This document shows positions 40,762 through 49,530 of a stretch of DNA of 64,000 nt, piece after piece. The DNA is from Parcubacteria group bacterium Gr01-1014_13 (GTDB lineage: Bacteria; Patescibacteria; ABY1; Magasanikbacterales; GWA2-37-8), in assembly GCA_007376295.1 (NCBI GenBank), contig VMGB01000001.1:62001-126000 (forward strand). Reading direction: 5' to 3'. The position numbers and the translations under genes are program-made. How positions within the stretch are numbered: the stretch's first letter is position 1; every line of letters begins with the position of its first letter. A model generated the notes under the pieces. The model did no database searches and was not told the origin of the DNA. It saw only the letters and a list, made by a program, of their open reading frames with translations.

Positions 40762-40818
40762 CTTAGTGACGTCATATTAAGTGATGCGCATAAGATCAAG
40801 GAATAAATAATTTAAATT

Positions 40819-43800
40819 ATGAGCGATGTATTAAAATTCGGGAAGAAAGTCTTCACGTCCAGTGTCGTCGGCGCCACTATGTTGTGGTCTGTCGGCGTTT
40901 CTGCATTGTTGCCAGCTGTTGCTAACGCTGCAGTTTGCCCAGCAATGAGTTCAGGAGACATGGTAAAGGTATCTGGAAAACCAGCTATCTATTCTGTGAA
41001 CAACTCAATGAAGATTCTATATTTCCCTTCAGGTGATGAATTCAAGAGTTGGACTAGCCTTTCAGCAACTGCCCCTAATCAGTATGCTTCCCAAGGTTAT
41101 CTAACAATCACTCAAGATTGTTTCGATTCTTTATCAGTTCCTAGCACATACCCAGGTGGCGTAAACTTCCGCCCAGGTTCATACGTTGTCAAGAGACCTT
41201 CTTCTGATCAATTGTATGTTGTATTGCCAGGCAACAGTCTAGCTAAAATTAGCTCAACTGATGCTAAAGCTTTATACGGAACTAACTACAAAGTAATGAC
41301 TGTTGCCGATGCTTTCTGGCCTCACTATGTAAATAGAGGAGCCGATGTTGCTGGTACAGTTCATGAAGGTATGTTGGTAAGTAATGACGGCAAAACTTGG
41401 TATGTAGATGCTGGTATGAAATTACGAGAAGTAACAGCTGCAGGCATGACCGCAAACAGATTCAAAGCTGGTTGGGTTCACGCTGTTCCAGCTTCTTACT
41501 TAGCAGGCACTTCAGTTGGTGCTATGCTTGATTCAATGGAATCTACTTTAACTAACAGAACTCAGGACGGAGCTGTGACTCCAGGTCCAGCCCCAGTTGG
41601 CGGAAACCTAACTGTTTCTTTGGCCGCTGATAATCCAGCTGCTGCCAATTTAGCAGATGGTTCTGCTTACAACAGTGTCTTAAAATTAAACTTAAGAGCT
41701 GGTTCAGCAGCCACTAATGTTACAGGAATTACTTTGACTAAGACTGGTTTAATTGCTAATACCAATATAACCGGCGTTAGTGTTTGGGATGCTCAAGGCA
41801 ATCGCCATGGCGATGTTATGAGTTCTTTAACTTCTGACAACAAGGTAACTGTAAGTTTCGGCTCTTACCCAATCATGGTAGCCGCAGGTGGTTCTGAATC
41901 ATTACTAGTTGCAGTAAATATCGCCACCACTGCTAACTCCGGTTTAGTTGGCTTCAATGTGAATGCTGCTACCGATATTATGAGTAATGGCACTGCTGGC
42001 GGATCATTCCCAATCGTTGGTAACCAGATGTCTATCATTGACGGCAATGCCTCTTTGGGCGCTTTCACCGTTACTGGTCAGTCCGTTGGTGGTTCTGCCA
42101 ACCAACCAGCTAGCACTGCTGCTGGAAACTTAAATATTGGTGACTTACAAAAAGAAGTTGCTAAATTTAGATTTACCGAAACTAGCGGCAATGAAGATCT
42201 GACAGTTTCCCGGTTGACTTTCTATGCAGCTGGTACTATCCAAGACAGCGACTTAGCTAACATCAGCGTATACGGACCGGATGGCGCTTTGCTTGGCAAT
42301 GGCGGTAGTTTGAGTAACCGTTATGTAACGGTTAAATTCGCTACTTCATACGTTGTGCCAAAGAGCACCAACCGAGATCTCTCTGTAAAAGTTGACGTTA
42401 TAAACGGTTCAACCCGCAATTTCAATATCCACTTACAGAGCGACTACGACATGCTAGTAAAAGGCAATACTACCGGATTCTTCATCTTACCTACCAGCTT
42501 TACCGATACAACCAGCACTAGCGCTTGGTTTAATATGGGTTCTGGTACCTTGACTGTAAACAAGACCCCAAGTTCTCCAGCTGGAAACATTTCCTCTGGC
42601 GCATCAAATGTTGTTTTGGCTAGATTCGATGTTAAAGCCACTGGCGAAAACATGGAATTACGCAAGATGGGTCTTGGTATCAACAGAGGTAATGGATCTG
42701 TGTTAGCCTTAACAGGTAATGTTACTGTTCGTGACGCTTCAGACGGAACTGTATATTTGACAGTTGCTGCGTCAACTGCGGATCTATACACTCCAGCCGC
42801 AGCTCAGCGTAACTTATCAAGCTACATTAACCTTACTGCTAATCAGACAAAGACATTGGAAGTAATTGGTAGTGTTAACACAACCGCAACTTCTGGAAAC
42901 AGCTATATAGTAGGAGTTGGTAATTTCTATGCGAAGAGAGCTTCGACATTAGACTTTGCTGATAACCTGCCAAACAGCACTAACACCAGCACAGCTGCCA
43001 ACCAATTAACAGTTAGCGCAACTTCGCTAACCTGCAACAGAGACACAGCTATGGGTAGCGTTACCCGCGCTGCTGGTACTACTTCAGTTATCGCTCAGTA
43101 CATTTGTACAGCCGGTACCTCCGAAGATGTTCGCTTGAGCAATACCAATATTAACTTTGGTCCAGTTTCAGGCGGAACTGCTGCTAGCACATTCCAAAAC
43201 ATGTCGCTTTGGAACGGATCTACTCAATTGGGTACAACTATAAGCACCGTTGCTTCCTCTTCTAACTCTTATAGTTTTGATCTTACTGTTCCAAAGAACG
43301 GAACTGTAATGTTACAGGTAAAGGCGTTGATTGTTTCCGGAGCAACCGCAGTAGTAACCACTTCCTTTGGAAGTTATAACTTTAACGGTAAAGATAGTGG
43401 AACTGCCGGAACTGGTAACCCAGTAGCCGGTCAGCAAGTCACTGTTGGATCCGGTAACTTATATATTACTGCTGTATCCGATGCTACAACCATTGGAAAG
43501 ATTTACGGTCCTTCTCAAGCAAGTGTACAGTTAGGCAAGTGGAAATTCACCGCTACTAACGATGACATTACTTTGAAAAAGTTGACCTTAACCTCTCGCA
43601 ATGCGCACGTTACCGGCGGAGACCAGACTGCGTTGGGTACATTTGGCACACTATCCTTATACGATGGTTCAACCAAATTAGCTGATGCTAGTTATGTCAC
43701 CGGTGACGTAGTATTTACTGGCTTTAGCGCTTCCATCCCAATGGATAGTTATAAAGTCTTTACACTAAAAGGCGGTACAACTGCTTCTGGTGTAATCTCC

Positions 43801-44580
43801 AGTAACACCACTACGGTCTTCGTTGTGAAGAGCGACAGCAATACAGATATGGAAGCCATGTCTTCCGCTGGTTCATTGTTGGGAACTGCAGATATTTCTG
43901 CAACTTCCTCTACAAGCAACAGTCTTGCTGAAACCAGATTTGCCACATCCACCCAGTACTTCTTCCATGATGCTTACCCAACTATGGTAGCCACATCACT
44001 TGGAAGCTCGCTAGGTTTGGATACTACAGCTCAAATCCTTAAATTCACCATTACCAATTCCGGTACTCGTGACTTAAGATTTGGTTCAAGTACAATCGCA
44101 GTCAGCGTATCTGGCTTGCAAGGCAATTCAGGTCCTACCGCATCTAGTGGTACGATCAGAGGCTTCAGATTGTATGAAGAGGGCGCCCCTGGTACATTGG
44201 GAACACGTCTCGCCGGTGGTACTGCTAACGATTCCGCTGATGTGGTAATCGCTTCAAGCACTGCCAGCCCTTCAAACGTAACCTTTGACCCGACCAATGA
44301 TGTAAACAGCCTGTTGGATAACTTTGTTATCTCTCCAGGTTCTAGCAGAACATTGATCGTTACTGCCGACACCTCCAATATGGGTACTACAAAGACAGCG
44401 GGAACTTCTGTGACCGTGTCTGCGAAGATCTCCGGTTCAACCGGTTGGAGCGGCACAGCTTGGAACACAGGTAACTTGTTCTACTACTACACTGCAGTAG
44501 GTGGTACTGAGAACACAGTTCCTTTCACTCACTCAGATTCTTACGATGTACAAGGTTCAACAATGAGCCGGTCCTTCTAA
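40819..44580 (+). CDS. S-layer-like giant surface protein
   Basis: 1253 residues. A signal peptide (SVVGATMLWSVGVSALLPAV, cleavage about ANA/AVC) is followed by two repeats of a domain seen in Patescibacteria surface proteins (SGDMVKVSGKPAIYSVNN; GSYVVKRPSSDQLYVVLPGN). From about residue 260 there are four to five tandem beta-sandwich units of the pattern KFRFTETSGNEDLTVSRLTF / ISVYGPDGALLG, rich in Ser, Thr, Ala and Gly. The codon choice favours AAC and C/T-ending codons more than neighbouring genes, consistent with very high expression. Most probably the main S-layer or a major surface protein. Confidence 0.85.
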   Translation: MSDVLKFGKKVFTSSVVGATMLWSVGVSALLPAVANAAVCPAMSSGDMVKVSGKPAIYSVNNSMKILYFPSGDEFKSWTSLSATAPNQYASQGYLTITQDCFDSLSVPSTYPGGVNFRPGSYVVKRPSSDQLYVVLPGNSLAKISSTDAKALYGTNYKVMTVADAFWPHYVNRGADVAGTVHEGMLVSNDGKTWYVDAGMKLREVTAAGMTANRFKAGWVHAVPASYLAGTSVGAMLDSMESTLTNRTQDGAVTPGPAPVGGNLTVSLAADNPAAANLADGSAYNSVLKLNLRAGSAATNVTGITLTKTGLIANTNITGVSVWDAQGNRHGDVMSSLTSDNKVTVSFGSYPIMVAAGGSESLLVAVNIATTANSGLVGFNVNAATDIMSNGTAGGSFPIVGNQMSIIDGNASLGAFTVTGQSVGGSANQPASTAAGNLNIGDLQKEVAKFRFTETSGNEDLTVSRLTFYAAGTIQDSDLANISVYGPDGALLGNGGSLSNRYVTVKFATSYVVPKSTNRDLSVKVDVINGSTRNFNIHLQSDYDMLVKGNTTGFFILPTSFTDTTSTSAWFNMGSGTLTVNKTPSSPAGNISSGASNVVLARFDVKATGENMELRKMGLGINRGNGSVLALTGNVTVRDASDGTVYLTVAASTADLYTPAAAQRNLSSYINLTANQTKTLEVIGSVNTTATSGNSYIVGVGNFYAKRASTLDFADNLPNSTNTSTAANQLTVSATSLTCNRDTAMGSVTRAAGTTSVIAQYICTAGTSEDVRLSNTNINFGPVSGGTAASTFQNMSLWNGSTQLGTTISTVASSSNSYSFDLTVPKNGTVMLQVKALIVSGATAVVTTSFGSYNFNGKDSGTAGTGNPVAGQQVTVGSGNLYITAVSDATTIGKIYGPSQASVQLGKWKFTATNDDITLKKLTLTSRNAHVTGGDQTALGTFGTLSLYDGSTKLADASYVTGDVVFTGFSASIPMDSYKVFTLKGGTTASGVISSNTTTVFVVKSDSNTDMEAMSSAGSLLGTADISATSSTSNSLAETRFATSTQYFFHDAYPTMVATSLGSSLGLDTTAQILKFTITNSGTRDLRFGSSTIAVSVSGLQGNSGPTASSGTIRGFRLYEEGAPGTLGTRLAGGTANDSADVVIASSTASPSNVTFDPTNDVNSLLDNFVISPGSSRTLIVTADTSNMGTTKTAGTSVTVSAKISGSTGWSGTAWNTGNLFYYYTAVGGTENTVPFTHSDSYDVQGSTMSRSF

Positions 44581-44634
44581 TGAGTTTGTTAGAGAAGAAA
44601 GAGTGCTAATGAGCAATTGTTAGTACGACCAAAC

Positions 44635-44665
44635 AACCCCTCGCCAATTTGGCGGGGGGTTTTGG
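44635..44665 (+). terminator. terminator of the S-layer-like gene
   Basis: ACCCCTCGCC (44636-44645) pairs with GGCGGGGGGT (44651-44660) over loop AATTT, then TTTTGG. Very stable. Confidence 0.9.
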
Positions 44666-44687
44666 TTTGGCTGGTTGGCTATGAAAC

Positions 44688-44716
44688 TTGACAATTTAGC
44701 TAATTTATAGTATAGT
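44688..44716 (+). promoter_or_regulatory. typA promoter
   Basis: TTGACA (44688-44693), 17-base spacer, TATAGT (44711-44716). Leader about 40 bases without Shine-Dalgarno. Confidence 0.8.
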
Positions 44717-44761
44717 TTCAACACTTTCTGCCCCAGTTAGGCAGATTTTTAAATTATATTT

Positions 44762-46567
44762 ATGCAAATCAGAAACGTCGCAATTATCGCCCACGTAGAC
44801 CACGGCAAAACCACGCTCGTGGATGCTTTGTTGCGTCAATCCAAAACTAAATTGGGTAAAGAACTGGTTGATCAAGAGACTATCATGGATAGCAATGATT
44901 TAGAACGTGAACGCGGTATCACTATTTTTTCTAAAAACGCTTCTATAGAATGGCAGGATACCAAGATAAATATTATTGATACTCCTGGCCACGCCGATTT
45001 TGGCGGTGAAGTAGAAAGAGTTCTCAAGTTAGCCGATGGTTGTTTGCTTTTGGTTGATGCCAAAGAAGGCCCGATGCCGCAGACTAGATTTGTGCTTAAA
45101 AAAGCTTTGCAGATGGGGCACAAAATTATTGTGGTGATAAATAAGATAGATAAACCAGGTGCTAGACCAGCTTGGGTTTTGGATAAAACCTTTGATTTAT
45201 TCGTCGATTTGGGCGCTAGTGATGAGGTGGCTGATTTTCCAGTTATCTATGCTTCAGCCAAACAAGGCAAAGCTGGGCTTACTCCGGATTTAGAAGCGAT
45301 GACCGACATCACTCCGATTTTTGATACTGTTTTGAAATTTATTCCGGAACCAAAAGTAGATCCAAATGCGCCGCTACAAATTTTGATTACCACTATTACC
45401 GGTGATGATTTTAAAGGCAGAATTGCTACTGGCAGAATATATAACGGTGTAATAAAAACCGGCCAAGATATAATGCATATCAATCGCGAAGGCAAAATGA
45501 CAAAATGCCGCGTGATGGCGCTCATGACTTTTTTTGGCTTGGAAAGAATAGAAGTTAAAGAAGCGGTAGCCGGAGATGTGGTGGCGATTGCCGGAATTCC
45601 GGAAATAAATATTGGTGAAACAATTGCGGATTTAAATAACCCGATTGCTTTGCCATTGTTAAATGTGGAAGAACCGACTGTAAAAATGACTTTTTCCGTG
45701 AATGATTCTCCGTTTGCCGGCAAGGAAGGTCAGTTCACAACTTCCAGACAAATTAGAGAAAGATTATATAAGGAATTGGAAACAGACATGGCGCTGAAAG
45801 TAGAAGATGGTCTTGATGGTGGCTGGATAGTTTCTGGCCGCGGTGAATTGCATTTGGCCATTCTTATTGAACGTCTGCGCCGCGAAGGTTATGAATTACA
45901 GGTTTCTCGTCCGCAAGTAATTGTGAAAGAAATTGATGGCAAGAAAATGACTCCTTATGAACAGGTATTTATTGAAGTACCAGAAGCAAGTTCTGGATCT
46001 GTAATTCAAAAATTGGGCAGCCGACATGGCGAGATGCGGGAAATGCGAACGGAAAATGGAATTGTTTTCTTGGAATTTATTATCCCTACCCGTGGATTGT
46101 TTGGTTATCGTACTGAATTTCTTACTGACACACGCGGTTTGGGACTTATTAACACTATTTTCTATCAGTACATGCCAGATCCGGGCAGTTGGCGCGAACG
46201 CGAACAAGGTTCGCTAGTGGCGCATGAAACCGGTACAAGTAATTTGTACGGTTTGCTTAACATTCAAGATAGGGGACAGTTATTTATTGGTCCGGGCTCA
46301 GCGGTATACAAAGGCCAAGTTGTTGGTCAAAACGCGCGCAGTGAAGATATTCGCGTAAATGTTTGTAAAGAAAAACAACTTTCCAATATGCGTTCCAAAG
46401 GTGATGGTGTTTCTGAACACTTTAATGCTCCAAAAACTATGGGGCTAGAGGACGCGTTGGAATATATCGGTGATGATGAACTAGTTGAAATAACTCCAAA
46501 AAATGTTAGAATTAGAAAGGTGATCTTGGACGAAAATGAAGCCAAAAGAAAAGCGAGAGGAATGTAA
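44762..46567 (+). CDS. typA: translational GTPase TypA/BipA
   Basis: 601 residues, full length. G1 is AHVDHGKTT, G2 ERERGITI, G3 DTPGHADFGGE, G4 NKIDKP. The C-terminal domains with PYEQVFIEVPE and PTRGLFGYRTEFLTDTRG are specific for TypA. It acts on ribosomes in 50S assembly and stress adaptation. tRNA-Glu starts 5 bases after its stop and is probably co-transcribed. Confidence 0.97.
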   Translation: MQIRNVAIIAHVDHGKTTLVDALLRQSKTKLGKELVDQETIMDSNDLERERGITIFSKNASIEWQDTKINIIDTPGHADFGGEVERVLKLADGCLLLVDAKEGPMPQTRFVLKKALQMGHKIIVVINKIDKPGARPAWVLDKTFDLFVDLGASDEVADFPVIYASAKQGKAGLTPDLEAMTDITPIFDTVLKFIPEPKVDPNAPLQILITTITGDDFKGRIATGRIYNGVIKTGQDIMHINREGKMTKCRVMALMTFFGLERIEVKEAVAGDVVAIAGIPEINIGETIADLNNPIALPLLNVEEPTVKMTFSVNDSPFAGKEGQFTTSRQIRERLYKELETDMALKVEDGLDGGWIVSGRGELHLAILIERLRREGYELQVSRPQVIVKEIDGKKMTPYEQVFIEVPEASSGSVIQKLGSRHGEMREMRTENGIVFLEFIIPTRGLFGYRTEFLTDTRGLGLINTIFYQYMPDPGSWREREQGSLVAHETGTSNLYGLLNIQDRGQLFIGPGSAVYKGQVVGQNARSEDIRVNVCKEKQLSNMRSKGDGVSEHFNAPKTMGLEDALEYIGDDELVEITPKNVRIRKVILDENEAKRKARGM

Positions 46568-46572
46568 TTGGC

Positions 46573-46644
46573 GGCCCCATCGTCTATCAGTTAGGACACG
46601 ACCTTCTCAAGGTTGAGAGACGGGTGCGATTCCCGTTGGGGCTA
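46573..46644 (+). tRNA. tRNA-Glu (anticodon CUC) with altered T loop
   Basis: Acceptor GGCCCCA/TGGGGCT (G1.U72), discriminator A, D arm with GTCTATCAGTTAGGAC, anticodon stem-loop CGACC-TTCTCAA-GGTTG giving CUC, T arm ACGGG/CCCGT. CCA is not encoded (CTA follows). The T loop is TGCGATT, with G at position 55 where almost all elongator tRNAs have U (pseudouridine). Confidence 0.88.
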
Positions 46645-46658
46645 CTAAGACTGCTGAT

Positions 46659-46967
46659 ATGGAAAAAATGTTAGAAAATTTAAAGTTTTTTGGCACCTAC
46701 ATAGGCATGCCAGATACTGATCCGAGACTTATACTCGCCAGACTCATTCATATGGCGCTAGGTTTTGTCGGTATTGTCTTGTTGCTCATGATTCTATCCA
46801 GCGGTTTTTCATTTATGGTTTCAGGCGGAGATGAAGAAAAAACTGCCAGCGCTAAAAGAACTTTAATCAATGCCATTATTGGCGTAATAATTATCCTCTC
46901 TGCTTATAGCATCGTAAACTTTGTGATGAATGGTCTGACTGCGGCCACTACCACTTCCGGGGTTTAA
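46659..46967 (+). CDS. VirB2/TrbC-like pilin candidate
   Basis: 102 residues. Two membrane segments (MALGFVGIVLLLMILSSGFSF and LINAIIGVIIILSAYSIVNF) separated by a short charged loop (SGGDEEKTASAKRT), the layout of VirB2/TrbC pilins. No signal peptide is obvious before the first segment. In Patescibacteria such genes usually accompany the PrgI/VirB4 genes; here it lies 26 kb away, just after typA and tRNA-Glu. It would be the pilus subunit or a membrane component of the secretion-like system. Confidence 0.7.
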   Translation: MEKMLENLKFFGTYIGMPDTDPRLILARLIHMALGFVGIVLLLMILSSGFSFMVSGGDEEKTASAKRTLINAIIGVIIILSAYSIVNFVMNGLTAATTTSGV

Positions 46968-46972
46968 ACTTT

Positions 46973-46997
46973 AAATCAGCTTCGGCTGATTTTTTGT
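46973..46997 (+). terminator. terminator of the typA/tRNA-Glu/VirB2-like unit
   Basis: AAATCAGC, loop TTCG, GCTGATTT, then TTTG. The UUCG tetraloop makes it very stable. Confidence 0.9.
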
Positions 46998-47009
46998 TTG
47001 TTTTAAATT

Positions 47010-47038
47010 TTGACAACTAATGAAAAAATTGTTACGTT
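47010..47038 (+). promoter_or_regulatory. promoter of the Ser/Thr kinase gene
   Basis: TTGACA (47010-47015), 17-base spacer, TACGTT (47033-47038), a weak -10. Confidence 0.5.
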
Positions 47039-47073
47039 AAGTTTGGCAAATTTACAAAAACAAGGAGTTGCCA

Positions 47074-47949
47074 ATGCGGTTCACTGTCGGCAGGGTGGGA
47101 AGCCTGATCAGTGGTCGTTATGAACTCAAGGAACATATTTATACAAGCAACATGAGTAGCGTGCTCAAAGCTTGGGATTATAAAGAAGATCGCTTCGTGG
47201 TTGTCAAGATTTCTACAGATACTGTCCAATACTCCAATTTGGTAGAGTGTCTAAAGCGTGAAGCCGGGGCGCTTAGCAGGATTGATCATCCACGCGTTGT
47301 ACGTGTATTCGATTCTGGAAATATTGGACCGTCACATTTTATAGTGTTGGAATATATACACGGCACAAATCTCGCTAATTATATTCACAGACACGGTCGT
47401 TTGTTTCTGGATGCTGCCATTTCGGTAGGCATAGACCTGCTTGAAGGTTTAGAAGCTATACATAAAGAGGGGATCGTTCACCGCGATCTCAAACCAGAGA
47501 ATTTGATTACTACTCGTATCGGAGTCAAAATTATCGATCTCGGTTTGGCTGTATCTACGCCCGCAGCAGAGCAAAAGATGGATCCATTAGATAGTCCTGG
47601 AATGGTAAGTGGCACACCCCCATATCTTTCGCCTGAGCAAGCTCAGGGATCCGAAGATTTGGACGCTCGGTCCGATCTGTATGCTTGCGGCGTTATATTA
47701 TATGAACTGTTAACTGGAGCTCTTCCTTTTTATAACTTTAAAAAGGACGGGCAGATATTTAAATATTGGCAAGGACGATTGCGTCCGTTTTGGGAAGTAT
47801 CGCCTGCTGTAGACGTTCCAGACAAAGTCCAAGCCGTTGTTTGGAAGGCGCTGGCAGTTGACCCCAAGGATCGTTATCAAACTGCCGAAGAAATGCGGAT
47901 GGCTTTGCTAGAGGTAATGGAAAAATATGTCACAATTCCGTTGCCGTGA
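47074..47949 (+). CDS. soluble eukaryotic-type Ser/Thr protein kinase
   Basis: 291 residues from ATG 47074, preceded by AAGGAG. The kinase core is clear: Lys in RFVVVKIS, catalytic loop HRDLKPENLI, magnesium loop IIDLGLAV (DLG for DFG), activation segment GTPPYLSPEQAQG. The glycine-rich loop is degenerate (IYTSNMSSVLKAWD, no glycines). No membrane segment or PASTA domain, unlike typical PknB. Single gene with own promoter and terminator; target unknown. Confidence 0.88.
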   Translation: MRFTVGRVGSLISGRYELKEHIYTSNMSSVLKAWDYKEDRFVVVKISTDTVQYSNLVECLKREAGALSRIDHPRVVRVFDSGNIGPSHFIVLEYIHGTNLANYIHRHGRLFLDAAISVGIDLLEGLEAIHKEGIVHRDLKPENLITTRIGVKIIDLGLAVSTPAAEQKMDPLDSPGMVSGTPPYLSPEQAQGSEDLDARSDLYACGVILYELLTGALPFYNFKKDGQIFKYWQGRLRPFWEVSPAVDVPDKVQAVVWKALAVDPKDRYQTAEEMRMALLEVMEKYVTIPLP

Positions 47950-47957
47950 AAAAGTGC

Positions 47958-47990
47958 ACCGTCCCGCAATTGCGTGGGCGGTTTTTATTT
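47958..47990 (+). terminator. terminator of the kinase gene
   Basis: ACCGTCCC (47958-47965) pairs with GGGCGGT (47976-47982) with one mismatch, followed by TTTTATTTT. Confidence 0.75.
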
Positions 47991-47994
47991 TAGT

Positions 47995-48024
47995 TTGACA
48001 GTATTTAAAAATACGTGCTATAGT
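47995..48024 (+). promoter_or_regulatory. promoter of the metal operon
   Basis: TTGACA (47995-48000), 18-base spacer, TATAGT (48019-48024). The start point falls within the palindrome at 48027-48044. Confidence 0.75.
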
Positions 48025-48026
48025 TA

Positions 48027-48044
48027 TGTTCGTATATACGAACA
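48027..48044. promoter_or_regulatory. probable MntR/DtxR operator
   Basis: Perfect 18-base palindrome, half-site TGTTCGTAT, immediately downstream of the -10 and 7 bases before the regulator's ATG. This is the expected position for metal-dependent autorepression. Confidence 0.7.
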
Positions 48045-48051
48045 AATTAGT

Positions 48052-48462
48052 ATGTCACGAATTACTCCTACTCGAGAAGATTATCTCCGGGCCATATACC
48101 GTTTTTCCCAAAAAGATACCCGCGTTCGTATTATTGACATCGCGCGTAATTTGAATTTGGCTCGTTCCACAGTTTCCGAAAGAGTTCAAGATTTAAAGAA
48201 TGCAAATTTTATAAAATCCGGCCAAAATGAAGAGGGGATTGTCCTGAGCAAAAAAGGATTGCTATTGGCCCGGCAACTCACCTACAAACACCGTTTGATT
48301 GAAGTTTTTCTCCACAAAGTTTTGCATATGGATGCCAAAAAAGTCCATGCGGAAGCGCATAAACTAGAACATGCGTTTTCCGATGAAGTGATTGCTCGTT
48401 TGGCCAAGTTTCTAGGCAACCCTAAAAAAGATCCGCACGGAGAAAAAATTACTAAAGTTTAA
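48052..48462 (+). CDS. MntR/DtxR-type metal-dependent repressor
   Basis: 136 residues from ATG 48052; a longer open frame would translate through the promoter. The winged HTH is RIIDIARNLNLARSTVSERV with wing EEGIVLSKKG; the dimerisation/metal region has the N-terminal REDYLRAIY, KHRLIEVFLHKVL and HAEAHKLEHAFSDE, matching MntR metal ligands (Asp, Glu, His). No SH3-like C-terminal domain, as in MntR. It is the first gene of an operon with a copper oxidase and a ZIP transporter, so Mn, Fe or Zn homeostasis is likely. Confidence 0.9.
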   Translation: MSRITPTREDYLRAIYRFSQKDTRVRIIDIARNLNLARSTVSERVQDLKNANFIKSGQNEEGIVLSKKGLLLARQLTYKHRLIEVFLHKVLHMDAKKVHAEAHKLEHAFSDEVIARLAKFLGNPKKDPHGEKITKV

Positions 48463-48476
48463 ATTTTTTAAAAAAT

Positions 48477-49511
48477 ATGTCTCAGAAAAAATTTATCACA
48501 CTTATTACTGTAATATTGGTTGCCGTGGCAGCAGTAGTTTTTGGCGGCTATAAATTTAACAAGAAAAATAGCGGTCACGACTATGTTAAATTACATCAGG
48601 AGGCCCAAAAAAATATAGGTCCTACCGGACAGTATCAGACCGATGATTTTGATCCTACGGAATTTTTGACAACCTGGAATTTCAACAATCTTCCTGAAAA
48701 AGAGCGCGCCAAATTTTATAAAGAAACAGCTCTTGCCGACGGGACTTTATTGCGTGAGTATAATTTTTTTATAGAAGACAAAGAAATTGAAGTTGCTCCC
48801 GGAGTCTTTTTTCCGGCCTGGGCATATAATGGCCAGGTACCTGGCCCAACTATCCGCGCCACCGAAGGTGATACGGTTAAAATAACCCTTATAAATGGCG
48901 GTTCAAAACCTCATTCGGCTCATTTTCACGGTTTTCATTCCGCAGAAATGGATGGTTCGGCTCCCGAGGACATGGTTTTACCGGGAGAAAATTTTACCTA
49001 TGAATTCAAAGCGGGTCCATTTGGCACTCATGTTTATCATTGTCACAGTTATCCAGTTTCCCAACATATAACGAAGGGGTTATATGGTGCTTATATTGTG
49101 GATCCAAAAAATGATACTAGACCAAAAGCGGACAAGGAATTAGTAATGGTGATGAATGGTTTTGATACTGATTTTGATGGCGCTAACGATATTTATGCTG
49201 TCAATACTATGGCCTTTGCTTATAACTATAAACCAATAATGGTTAAGAAAGGCGAGTTAGTGCGTATTCATTTGAGTAATATGCTTCAGTTTGATCTGGT
49301 TAACTCATTTCATTTGCACGCCAATTTTTTTAACGAATATAAGACCGGTACAAGTTTAAAACCCGATAATTTTACGGACACAATTACTTTGGGGCCGGCG
49401 GAAAGATCGGTTTTAGATGTCAGATTTAGAGAACCGGGCATGTTTATGTTCCACGCTCATGTGCAGGAATTTGCTGAGTTGGGTTGGACCGGTATGTTTA
49501 TGGTGGAATAA
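48477..49511 (+). CDS. secreted multicopper oxidase, NirK-like cupredoxin layout
   Basis: 344 residues. An N-terminal membrane anchor (ITLITVILVAVAAVVFGG) is followed by a first cupredoxin domain with VPGPTIRATEGD, HSAHFHGFH and HVYHCHSYPVSQHI, and a second with NSFHLHANFF and GMFMFHAHVQEFAELG. The layout resembles NirK or two-domain oxidases. At the type 1 site the axial Met position appears to be Leu (KGLYGAYIV), as in high-potential laccases. It probably oxidises Fe2+, Mn2+ or Cu+ outside the cell. It is encoded between MntR and ZIP. Confidence 0.87.
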   Translation: MSQKKFITLITVILVAVAAVVFGGYKFNKKNSGHDYVKLHQEAQKNIGPTGQYQTDDFDPTEFLTTWNFNNLPEKERAKFYKETALADGTLLREYNFFIEDKEIEVAPGVFFPAWAYNGQVPGPTIRATEGDTVKITLINGGSKPHSAHFHGFHSAEMDGSAPEDMVLPGENFTYEFKAGPFGTHVYHCHSYPVSQHITKGLYGAYIVDPKNDTRPKADKELVMVMNGFDTDFDGANDIYAVNTMAFAYNYKPIMVKKGELVRIHLSNMLQFDLVNSFHLHANFFNEYKTGTSLKPDNFTDTITLGPAERSVLDVRFREPGMFMFHAHVQEFAELGWTGMFMVE

Positions 49512-49530
49512 ATATTTTAAAACTATTATT

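Noticed and set aside
40700..40765. Known riboswitch (for example cyclic-di-GMP class) before the S-layer-like gene
   Set aside because: AAAACCATTG recalls part of one class, but the conserved core and second stem are absent.
40750..40775. ECF-type promoter directly before the S-layer-like gene (AAAAAC...CGTC)
   Set aside because: The spacing is 14 rather than 16 bases and the -35 is poor; kept only as a weak possibility.
47974..48051. N-terminal extension of the MntR-like repressor
   Set aside because: The extension would be encoded by the promoter and operator themselves.
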